Shown here in pieces: positions 1 to 6,887 of a stretch of 21,832 bases of DNA. Source of the DNA: an uncultured Roseburia sp. (GTDB lineage: Bacteria; Bacillota_A; Clostridia; Lachnospirales; Lachnospiraceae); NCBI GenBank assembly GCA_900753715.1, contig CAAEAE010000105.1:1-21832 (forward strand). The letters are read 5' to 3'. The notes beneath the pieces were generated by a model. The model did no database searches, had not been told where the DNA came from, and worked only from the letters and a program-made list of their open reading frames with translations. Numbering within the stretch: position 1 is the first letter of the stretch; each line of letters starts with the position of its first letter. The translations under genes were made by a program, and so were the position numbers.

Positions 1-75
1 ATATATACTCGACTTACAGTTGAGATATAAACGTAAGTTTGAAACATAATAAAAAGAAAACAAGGAGTATATATC

Positions 76-1692
76 ATGAAATTATCACTGAATGGAATCA
101 AAGAACAGGAAGCATGGGAAAAGGCCGGAATCACTCTGCCAGGTTATGACGTAGAGGCTGTTTCTGAGAAAGCGAAGAAAGAACCTGGTTGGGTACATTT
201 CGGAATCGGAAATATTTTCCGTGTATTTATCGGTGGTATTGCTGACGGCCTTCTGGAAGAGGGCGTGCTTAACCGTGGCATTACATGTATAGAGACTTTT
301 GATTATGATGTAGTAGACAAGATTTATGATCCATATGACAACCTGGGATTAAGCGTAATCCTGCATGGTGATGGAACACGTGAATACAAAGTAATAGGAG
401 CTCTTGCAGAAGCAGTAAAAGCACAGTCTTCAGACCCGGCACACTGGAATCGGCTGAAAGAAATCTTTACCAGCAAATCCCTGCAGATGGTTTCCTTTAC
501 AATCACAGAGAAAGGTTACGCATTACAGAAAGCTGACGGGACATGGTTTCCGTTTGTAGAAGCTGATATCAAAAATGGTCCGGATAAAGCAACAGGTGCA
601 ATGGCAGTTCTGGTTGCGATGCTTTATGAAAGATATAAAGCAGGCAGATATCCAATTGCTCTGGTTTCCATGGATAACTGCTCACGGAATGGTGCGAAAC
701 TTCGTGAATCTGTACTGACTATGACAGAAGAGTGGAAGAAAGTCGGATTCGTAGATGAAGGATTCGTAAATTATGTAAGTGATGAGAAAATTGTTGCGTT
801 CCCATGGACGATGATCGATAAGATCACACCTCGTCCAAGCGAGCAGATCGCAGCGGACCTTGAGAATCTTGGCATTGAGAATATGCAGCCGGTTATCACA
901 AGTAAGAAAACATATATTGCACCATTTGTTAATGCAGAGAAACCGCAGTATCTCGTAATTGAAGATAACTTCCCAAACGGCCGTCCGGCTCTGGAGAAAG
1001 GTTTCGGTGTATATATGGCTGACAGAAATACGGTTAACCTTTCTGAGCGTATGAAAGTAACAGTATGTCTGAACCCTGTACATTCTGCAACAGGTCCGCT
1101 GGGTGTGGTTCTTGGATATGATCTGTTTGCGCATATGCTGAACACAAACGAAGATATGATGAAGATGGCGCGTATGATTGCTTATGATGAAGGTCTTCCG
1201 GTAGTCGCAAACCCGGGAATCCTTTCTCCGCAGGCATTTGTGGATGAACTTTTTAATGAGCGTTTCCCGAATGAGTATTTGGGAGATACAAACCTTCGTC
1301 TGGCCGTAGACGTATCTCAGATGGTTGGTATCCGATTCGGTGAGACAATTAAAGCATATGTAGCGAAATTCGGAGATGCCTCCAGACTGACAGCTATTCC
1401 TTTGGGAATCGCAGGATGGCTTAGATATATGCTTGGTGTGGATGATGAAGGAAATAAATTTGAACTTGCACCAGACCCAATGAACGAGGAACTTCAGGAA
1501 CAGTTTAAGGATATCGTAGTAGGAAAAACGGAGACATTCAAAGATCAGCTCAAACCGATCCTTTCCAATGAGCGTCTGTTCTTCACTGACCTTTACAAAG
1601 ATGGAGTTGGTGAAAAGATTGAAGAAATGTTCCGCGAAATGCTCGCAGGACCTGGGGCTGTAAGAGCAACAATACATAAATATGTTGGCTGA
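76..1692 (+). CDS. Mannitol dehydrogenase-family oxidoreductase (fructuronate reductase/mannitol 2-dehydrogenase type)
   Basis: A 538-residue member of the NAD(P)-dependent polyol-specific long-chain dehydrogenase family, which interconverts keto sugars or keto-uronates and polyols/aldonates in the cytoplasm (for example fructuronate to mannonate, or fructose to mannitol). Visible signatures are the N-terminal nucleotide-binding loop GIGNIFR (residues 43-49) and the family motif K-x5-N-x2-H at K327, N333 and H336, where the lysine is the catalytic base. The length matches the clostridial branch, which is longer than E. coli UxuB. The ATG at 76 follows AAGGAG (62-67) at a good distance. Neither neighbour identifies the substrate, because the upstream gene lies outside the window. 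A fructuronate reductase (UxuB-like) role is my first guess and mannitol 2-dehydrogenase the alternative. I see no clear terminator after the stop. Confidence 0.88.
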   Translation: MKLSLNGIKEQEAWEKAGITLPGYDVEAVSEKAKKEPGWVHFGIGNIFRVFIGGIADGLLEEGVLNRGITCIETFDYDVVDKIYDPYDNLGLSVILHGDGTREYKVIGALAEAVKAQSSDPAHWNRLKEIFTSKSLQMVSFTITEKGYALQKADGTWFPFVEADIKNGPDKATGAMAVLVAMLYERYKAGRYPIALVSMDNCSRNGAKLRESVLTMTEEWKKVGFVDEGFVNYVSDEKIVAFPWTMIDKITPRPSEQIAADLENLGIENMQPVITSKKTYIAPFVNAEKPQYLVIEDNFPNGRPALEKGFGVYMADRNTVNLSERMKVTVCLNPVHSATGPLGVVLGYDLFAHMLNTNEDMMKMARMIAYDEGLPVVANPGILSPQAFVDELFNERFPNEYLGDTNLRLAVDVSQMVGIRFGETIKAYVAKFGDASRLTAIPLGIAGWLRYMLGVDDEGNKFELAPDPMNEELQEQFKDIVVGKTETFKDQLKPILSNERLFFTDLYKDGVGEKIEEMFREMLAGPGAVRATIHKYVG

Positions 1693-1785
1693 TTGCAGGT
1701 ATAGTGATAATGAAAAAATCGGTGTCCTACAAAATTATGTAAGTATGCCGAGGTCTCGAAGTGATTGAGAAACTTTTGAATATAA

Positions 1786-2214
1786 AATGTAATAGAAGTA
1801 GAGGTTCAGGAGGAAAAAGAAAATGACAGAACCTTTACAACTGAAGATAGTGACCTTGGAACGACAGAAAATTCATTAACCAGAAACCGCTACGATTATA
1901 CAACCAATAATCCGTTGAATTACAGTGATCCGACAGGACATTCCTTGTGGAGCAGGATTAAGGGTGCAGCTAAGAAAGCAGCAAAAAATATAGGTTCTAT
2001 AGAAATAGAAGGACGATCGATGGATATGCAAATGCATGAAATTTATAGTGAACAAATTGCCCAACAATTAATCCAAAAAGCATATATTCCGTTACAAGGG
2101 GAAGTGACTTTTGAGGACGTAAAGAATGGATATGAAAGATATTTTAAAAACCCAAATAAAGGAACAATTGTAGAATATGCTATGCACATTATATTTGATA
2201 AAATCTGTGAGTAA
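1786..2214 (+). pseudogene. Orphan C-terminal fragment of an Rhs/YD-repeat protein with its variable tip
   Basis: Reading the frame back from the stop at 2214, it is open from 1786. It contains the typical end of an Rhs core, ending NRYDYTTNNPLNYSDPTGH (about 1885-1941), the conserved RYxYxxNNPLxYxDPxG block that precedes the variable toxin tip. After it come about 92 unique residues, beginning with a lysine-rich segment, that I do not recognise. The remaining core (normally a thousand residues or more of YD repeats) is absent and no in-frame ATG/GTG with a ribosome binding site exists. A good AGGAGG (1809-1814) instead precedes an ATG at 1823 in another frame, giving only 18 codons. This is most likely a displaced or decayed Rhs C-terminus of the kind left by Rhs cassette exchange. 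The tip might be a toxin domain, but no immunity gene is recognisable beside it. Confidence 0.75.
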
Positions 2215-2539
2215 AGAAGCTTGCATAAAAGCTAAGTAAGTTATTAATAAAATTGTGTAATTTATTTCTCATGGAAATTCATCTCCTTTCTGTTTACGAT
2301 GCCATTATAGAATACGAAAAGAATTATTACTTGCCAAAATAACAGAATATATAGTCAAAAGTTGCTTAATACAGTGACAGGTTAAAATATCCTGCAATAC
2401 TGTCATTGGTCAGTTTATTTATACAATTTAATATTGGAATATTTTACAACTATGACACAAGTATGCAACATAATAAACGAATGCTTTTGATAGAGTAATG
2501 ATACACAATATCAGTTACAAAGAAGCAGGAGGATAGAAA
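2215..2539. other. Intergenic region before the C39 peptidase
   Basis: This is a 325-nt AT-rich stretch without a convincing gene. It holds an imperfect hairpin at 2372-2409 (CAGTGACAG paired with CTGTCATTG, one G-U pair, no T-run, so not a typical terminator). It also holds the promoter element at 2442-2474, the AGGAGG at 2527-2532 and the GTG start of the peptidase. I see no terminator for the Rhs fragment. Confidence 0.6.
2442..2474 (+). promoter_or_regulatory. Promoter of the C39 peptidase with shared 18-bp element
   Basis: TTTTACAACTATGACACA (2442-2459) is followed after exactly 9 nt by the -10-like CATAAT (2469-2474). The same 18 bases and the same 9-nt gap occur before the response regulator gene at 3503-3535. 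There is no standard -35 at 17 bp, as is common for promoters that need an activator. Predicted transcription start is about 2481, leaving a leader of about 60 nt. Confidence 0.65.
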
Positions 2540-3442
2540 GTGGACATGACACATAATAAATGTTGCAGACATGGGGCAAATTTACGTCGAAGGAGACGCA
2601 GGCGCGGAAAGATACTGCGTTTTATCATATTTTCCTGTAGTATAATAGCTGTGACTGTATTTGTGGCTGTTGGAAGCCGTATGATAAGATCCGGTGATGG
2701 CAGGACAAATAAATATGATGTTGAAGCCGGAAATAATACATATGATAATGCTGTTATAGAAAATAACAAAATCTATGAAAAGAATAAGATACAAAATAAT
2801 CAGTCGATGCTTGATGATATAATGAACAGCACCCAATATCCAAAACAGCTAAAGGACCTTGCTTTGAAGAATGAAGAGGCACTTGAGTTTGTGTATGATT
2901 ATCCGGCGGAACATGTGAAGGAACACACAATTGATTTGACAGAAGAAGCGTCTATGGATAGTGTTCCGTTATTTGTGCAGTGGGATAAACGCTGGGGCTA
3001 CGAAAAATATAGTGGCAATTTCTTTGCAGCAAGCGGATGCGGTCCCACTACACTTTCTATGGTAGTGGTTTATCTGACGCACAATAGGGAGGCATCACCT
3101 ATTGCAGTAGCAAAGTATTCAAAGGAAGCCGGTTACAGTGTGGATGGTTCGGGAAGTTCATGGACGCTTATAAGTGAAGGCTGCAGGCACTACGGCGTAA
3201 AAGCAAAGACAGTGGCGCTGGATGAGAGCAGAATGAAAGCAGAGCTTGATGAAGGACATCCTATTGTGGTAAATGTAGGACCGGGAGATTTTACCGATAC
3301 AGGACATTTTATGGTTATAACAGGCTATGATGATGAAGGATTTTCAATAAATGATCCAAACAGCATTGAAAAAAGTGGCAAAAGATGGTTATTCAAAAAT
3401 ATATCATCTCAGATTAGAGCTGTCTGGAGTATGTATGTGTGA
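2540..3442 (+). CDS. Membrane-anchored C39-like papain-fold cysteine peptidase
   Basis: A 300-residue protein with a very basic N-terminus (seven consecutive arginines around residues 16-22), one membrane segment (about residues 26-45), a low-complexity polar linker, and a C-terminal domain (about 140-300) of the peptidase C39-like family. The active-site cysteine is in SGCGPTTLS (C167), the histidine in GHFMVITGY (H256) and the acidic/amide residue in INDPN (N271/D272). The domain should sit outside the membrane. Related proteins cleave peptides or cell-wall-associated substrates, but the substrate is not predictable here. GTG at 2540 is chosen because AGGAGG (2527-2532) is 7 nt upstream; the ATG at 2546 is a poorer fit. 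There is no ABC-transporter domain, so it is not a bacteriocin-processing exporter. The gene ends in a terminator and shares its promoter element with the following two-component operon. Confidence 0.85.
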   Translation: MDMTHNKCCRHGANLRRRRRRRGKILRFIIFSCSIIAVTVFVAVGSRMIRSGDGRTNKYDVEAGNNTYDNAVIENNKIYEKNKIQNNQSMLDDIMNSTQYPKQLKDLALKNEEALEFVYDYPAEHVKEHTIDLTEEASMDSVPLFVQWDKRWGYEKYSGNFFAASGCGPTTLSMVVVYLTHNREASPIAVAKYSKEAGYSVDGSGSSWTLISEGCRHYGVKAKTVALDESRMKAELDEGHPIVVNVGPGDFTDTGHFMVITGYDDEGFSINDPNSIEKSGKRWLFKNISSQIRAVWSMYV

Positions 3443-3466
3443 GAATATATTTGTATAAGTGCCGGT

Positions 3467-3506
3467 AAAACATCCTATTATTGAGTTAAATAACAGGGTG
3501 TTTTTT
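3467..3506 (+). terminator. Intrinsic terminator after the C39 peptidase
   Basis: Stem AAAACATCCT (3467-3476) pairs with AGGGTGTTTT (3495-3504, one G-U pair), with a T-run of six at 3501-3506. Its T-run overlaps the first bases of the response regulator promoter element. Confidence 0.75.
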
Positions 3507-3535
3507 ACAACTATGACACATCTTTATGCTATAAT
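3503..3535 (+). promoter_or_regulatory. Promoter of the two-component operon with shared 18-bp element
   Basis: TTTTACAACTATGACACA (3503-3520), then 9 nt, then a perfect -10 TATAAT (3530-3535). It is the second copy of the element found at 2442-2459. The predicted start at about 3542 leaves a leader of about 27 nt to the ATG at 3569. This fits autoregulation by the response regulator encoded just downstream. Confidence 0.7.
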
Positions 3536-3568
3536 AATTCTATCATAATCATAGAAGAGGAGCAGCTT

Positions 3569-4231
3569 ATGACCAGTATTCTCATAGTGGAAGATGACAA
3601 CGACATAAATAATTTAATATGCAACACCCTGAAGGCAGAGGGATATCAATGCGAAAGAGCGTTTGATGGCAAGGAAGGGGCGGACAAAATTGAGCAGAAC
3701 AGATATGATCTGCTGCTGCTTGATATTATGCTTCCTGAGATAAATGGTTATGAATTGCTTGACTATGTCAGGAGAATTGGGGATACTCCGGTCATAATAA
3801 TATCTGCTATGGGACAGGTGGATGAAAGGATACGCGGGCTTCGTATGGGCGCGGATGATTACATATGCAAACCATTTCAGATAGGGGAGCTGCTTGCGAG
3901 AGTGGAAACCGTATTAAGGCGCACTCAGCGCATGGCAGAGCGTCTGGAAATAGAGGATGTAGCTATAGATCCTAAATCACGTACAGTGACAAAGGAAGGT
4001 GAGCAGGTAGATCTCACAGTAAAGGAATTTGACCTGTTGTATGAGCTTATGAAGAATAAGAATGTTGCACTCAGCAGGCGCAGGCTTTATGAGCTTGTAT
4101 GGCAGGAGGAGTATACCGGGGAGACAAGGACACTGGACTCACATGTACAAAGACTAAGAAAAAAGCTTGACTGGAATGAAAAGATTGTCACAGTTTTCAG
4201 GATTGGCTATCGTCTGGAGGTTCGCGGATGA
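3569..4231 (+). CDS. OmpR/PhoB-family response regulator
   Basis: A 220-residue DNA-binding response regulator. The receiver domain (about residues 3-115) has the acidic pair D9/D10, phospho-acceptor D52 in LLLLDIMLPE, S79 and K101 (CKPF). A winged-helix trans_reg_C domain follows (about 125-218), with the typical LTVKEFDLLYELMKN and TLDSHVQRLRKKL segments. The ribosome binding site AGAGGAG (3553-3559) precedes the ATG. The stop overlaps the start of the kinase by 4 nt (ATGA), so the two are translationally coupled. It probably binds the 18-bp element before this operon and before the C39 peptidase; that is inference from the repeat. The target process is unknown, and cell-envelope control is suggested by the peptidase. 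Confidence 0.95.
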   Translation: MTSILIVEDDNDINNLICNTLKAEGYQCERAFDGKEGADKIEQNRYDLLLLDIMLPEINGYELLDYVRRIGDTPVIIISAMGQVDERIRGLRMGADDYICKPFQIGELLARVETVLRRTQRMAERLEIEDVAIDPKSRTVTKEGEQVDLTVKEFDLLYELMKNKNVALSRRRLYELVWQEEYTGETRTLDSHVQRLRKKLDWNEKIVTVFRIGYRLEVRG

Positions 4232-5658
4232 AATTTTTCTATAAAATGTTTCTTGGAATGACAGTGATACTGGCTGTTGCCCTTGGAATGATAGAATATG
4301 TGACTCTATCATACTCACTGGAGCATGCAGTGAAAAGGGAGCAGGACAGTGCACTTTCACAGCATCAGATGATAAAATACTCGATTGAAACTGTCATACT
4401 TAATATGAAGAGTGAAGATGTGGATAAGGAGCTTACAGATATGATGTCGCAGTCGGCAAAATCCATTGTTGGAGATGAAGGAGGAATGTATCTTGCTGAT
4501 GATGATGGAAAAAGGATATATGCCAATTCATGTAATTATGAGCAAAAGGATATAAAGGTAAAGGATGGTACGCTTACATACAGTATAGTGTCAAAAGAGA
4601 ATACTAAAGATACCGGTGAAAAGCAAAGCGGCAGATATATCCATGTCAAAAGCAGCTTTAAGCTGAATGATAACAGGTATATTCTGATAACGGAAAGTGA
4701 TATTACACCGGTTTTCGATGAGTCAAAGGAGCTTAGGTATAGATGTAGCATGTACTACATTGTTATACTTGCTGTTGGTATGATGGTCATATTGATACTT
4801 TCCTGGATGATTACAAAGCCTCTTGCCGGATTAACAGCCACCACCAAAAAATTTGCAGATGGTGATTACACAGCAAGAAGTGATGTAAAGACAAAGGATG
4901 AAGTAGGTGAGCTTGCGAGGGCTTTCAACGAGCTTGCGAAAAACCTTGAAAGCAAAGTTTATGAACTTCAGATGGCGGCAAAGAAGCAGGAGGATTTTAC
5001 TGCAAACTTCGCACATGAGCTCAAAACCCCAATGACATCAATTATAGGATATGCCGATACCCTGTATCAGAAAAAACTGTCTGAGGATGAGGTGCACAGT
5101 GCTGCCGGAGTCATACTGAATGAGGGCATGAGGCTTGAAGCATTATCATTTAAGCTGCTGGAGCTTATCACTCTTGATAAAAATGATTTCAGGCTTGAAG
5201 AAACAAGAATATCTGAGATTATAGCAGATTGTGTGGAAACCGCACATGAAGCGGCAAGAAAGCATAATACAGAGATTGTGTACAGTGCGGATGAGGCATG
5301 GGTGTGGCTGGAATATGATCTGTTTAAGACCATGCTTCTTAATCTGATAGACAATGCAGTGAAATCAGGAGGCAGCAAGGTAGATGTATCAGGCAGACTT
5401 ATTTCGCACAGTATTTATCGTATTGCAGTTTCGGACAATGGAAGAGGAATACCGCCTGAAGATATAGAGCGCATTACAGAGGCTTTTTATATGGTTGACA
5501 AGTCACGATCAAGAAGTGAGCATGGAGCAGGGCTTGGGCTTGCACTTGTATCAAGGATTGCTAAGCTGCATCATATAAAAATCCATTATGAGAGTGAGTC
5601 AGGTAAAGGAACCAAGGTGTATTTTGACATGAAAGCGGAGGCATTGGATGAGAAGTAA
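4228..5658 (+). CDS. Membrane sensor histidine kinase (HAMP-HisKA-HATPase)
   Basis: A 476-residue sensor kinase, the partner of the overlapping response regulator. Order of parts: membrane segment 1 (about residues 7-28), extracytoplasmic sensor region of about 140 residues, membrane segment 2 (about 172-195), HAMP linker (about 195-247), and HisKA with phospho-acceptor H263 in FAHELKTP. The ATPase domain then shows an N box (LIDNA, N376), G1 (DNGRG, D403) and G2 (GAGLGLALV from G433). All catalytic motifs look intact. The sensor region has no cysteine or binding motif that reveals the signal. The last codons overlap the next gene by 11 nt, so the three genes form one operon. Confidence 0.95.
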   Translation: MKFFYKMFLGMTVILAVALGMIEYVTLSYSLEHAVKREQDSALSQHQMIKYSIETVILNMKSEDVDKELTDMMSQSAKSIVGDEGGMYLADDDGKRIYANSCNYEQKDIKVKDGTLTYSIVSKENTKDTGEKQSGRYIHVKSSFKLNDNRYILITESDITPVFDESKELRYRCSMYYIVILAVGMMVILILSWMITKPLAGLTATTKKFADGDYTARSDVKTKDEVGELARAFNELAKNLESKVYELQMAAKKQEDFTANFAHELKTPMTSIIGYADTLYQKKLSEDEVHSAAGVILNEGMRLEALSFKLLELITLDKNDFRLEETRISEIIADCVETAHEAARKHNTEIVYSADEAWVWLEYDLFKTMLLNLIDNAVKSGGSKVDVSGRLISHSIYRIAVSDNGRGIPPEDIERITEAFYMVDKSRSRSEHGAGLGLALVSRIAKLHHIKIHYESESGKGTKVYFDMKAEALDEK

Positions 5659-6658
5659 GCATTTATCAGTGCGCAAATGTATTGATAAAAAACCGGATAA
5701 AATCAAGGGAATAGTGTGTATATGCATTATTCTGGCAGTTGTATGTGCGGGAAATATGATACCGAATTATCTGATTTCACTTAAAGCAGCAAAAATTGCC
5801 AAAACGAGTACTACAATAAGCAACGCAGATATAAGCCCATACAGCCATTCTATTTCAGCTGAAGAGAGGCTTACTAAGATGATGTCTCTGATGCAGGATA
5901 ATGTAAATGAGCTGTGGAATGGGAAATATAGTGAGAAAAGGGAACCGTTGGATACTGAGATTCCGGTGGGACAGGCTTATACGGCTATTAAGACTTTTCT
6001 GAAGGGTGCCTGTGAGCTGCAGAAGCAGTCAGGTATTATGCAGATGCTCGGTGAAGACGATATAGTTATGCTCCAAAGCCTTGAAAGTAACTATTCAAAG
6101 GATACAGACAGCGAAACAGAACAGACATATGAAGCAGCTCCTTGGCAATATGGTGCAGCAGTTGCTTTGGATGATAGCTTTGACAACACAATATCAGATT
6201 ATTTTGTAACATCGGATATAAGCAAGGAATTATCGGCGTGGATATTTATAATATCATTTGAAGATACGAGAATGCTGGCTGCTGTTGATGCGGTGCTTGG
6301 AGTACCGTTTTATATTACATATTATTGTGCAGATGTGGATAGCCCTAAGGCACAGGCTGCAGTGATGAGAGATTTATATGCAAAGACATATGGCAGTGAT
6401 TATTCTATGGGTTATCCAAAAGAGTCTGAATCAAAAATAGATTCTTCCTTTGAGACAAATATAATAGAGAATTTTTATTATGGGAATAATTATACGCAAG
6501 GGGATGATGAATATACCGGTTTTGAACCTTATGTATACTCTTGTTCATCGGACAAGCTGCAGATGGAATATCAGGTTATTACAAGAATCCAAAGATTTGA
6601 AAAAAAGGGAAAGCAAGTGTCATCATATAATTCGCGTATTAATATATGTTTGTACTAA
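5648..6658 (+). CDS. Membrane-anchored protein of unknown function coupled to the two-component system
   Basis: A 336-residue protein that I do not recognise. It has a basic N-terminus, one membrane segment (about residues 20-42, possibly an uncleaved signal anchor) and a mainly hydrophilic remainder that should face outside. No lipobox, catalytic motif or repeat is evident. The C-terminal half is rich in aromatic and acidic residues. The ATG at 5648 lies inside the kinase gene, 11 nt before its end, which implies translational coupling and a shared function, such as an accessory sensor or modulator of the kinase. That role is inferred from position only. A strong terminator follows 8 nt after the stop. 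Confidence 0.8.
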   Translation: MRSKHLSVRKCIDKKPDKIKGIVCICIILAVVCAGNMIPNYLISLKAAKIAKTSTTISNADISPYSHSISAEERLTKMMSLMQDNVNELWNGKYSEKREPLDTEIPVGQAYTAIKTFLKGACELQKQSGIMQMLGEDDIVMLQSLESNYSKDTDSETEQTYEAAPWQYGAAVALDDSFDNTISDYFVTSDISKELSAWIFIISFEDTRMLAAVDAVLGVPFYITYYCADVDSPKAQAAVMRDLYAKTYGSDYSMGYPKESESKIDSSFETNIIENFYYGNNYTQGDDEYTGFEPYVYSCSSDKLQMEYQVITRIQRFEKKGKQVSSYNSRINICLY

Positions 6659-6665
6659 CCAGACT

Positions 6666-6699
6666 AAAAAGCTCTCTGTGCAATGCACGGGAGCTTTTT
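6666..6699 (+). terminator. Intrinsic terminator of the two-component operon
   Basis: AAAAAGCTCTC (6666-6676) pairs with GGGAGCTTTTT (6689-6699) with one wobble, and an inner GTGC/GCAC stem extends it. The right arm ends in five Ts. The left arm begins with five As, so it could also work in the opposite direction. Confidence 0.85.
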
Positions 6700-6728
6700 A
6701 AATTGCATGCAAGCATCAATGATACCTT

Positions 6729-6756
6729 TTGACCCTCATTTCATAATAATTATAAC
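6729..6756 (+). promoter_or_regulatory. Candidate promoter of lacLM
   Basis: TTGACC (6729-6734), 16-nt spacer, TATAAC (6751-6756). The predicted start at about 6763 gives a leader of about 125 nt before the lacL ATG at 6888. The 13-mer of the AraC/symporter region is not present here in recognisable form. Confidence 0.5.
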
Positions 6757-6887
6757 AGTATCATTTAGTGCATGATTTGTACAATTTATTACATTGCTCT
6801 TTACAAGGGTTTTGTTATATCTTAGATGTAGCAACGCAGTTATTGTTCTTGGTTTTATATATTAATAATTGGAAAGTGAGGAAAAAT

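Noticed and set aside
682..1677. 331-codon open frame on the minus strand
   Set aside because: It lies antisense to the clearly coding dehydrogenase gene, has cysteine/histidine-rich shadow composition and no ribosome binding site.
1823..1879. 18-codon ORF with AGGAGG inside the Rhs remnant
   Set aside because: It ends quickly, is in a different frame from the recognisable Rhs sequence, and is more likely a by-product of decay.
2372..2409. Hairpin before the C39 peptidase as a terminator or riboswitch
   Set aside because: It has no T-run and no recognisable riboswitch core; it also lies upstream of the predicted promoter.
6810..6819. TTTTGTTATA in the lacL leader as a fourth AraC operator copy
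   Set aside because: It matches the reverse complement of the 13-mer only partly (the GACA core is altered) and does not sit at a -35 position.
6768..6887. Longer N-terminus for lacL from an upstream ATG
   Set aside because: The extra 40 residues are hydrophobic and unlike any LacL, no ribosome binding site precedes them, and the ATG at 6888 has one and begins with the family's typical residues.
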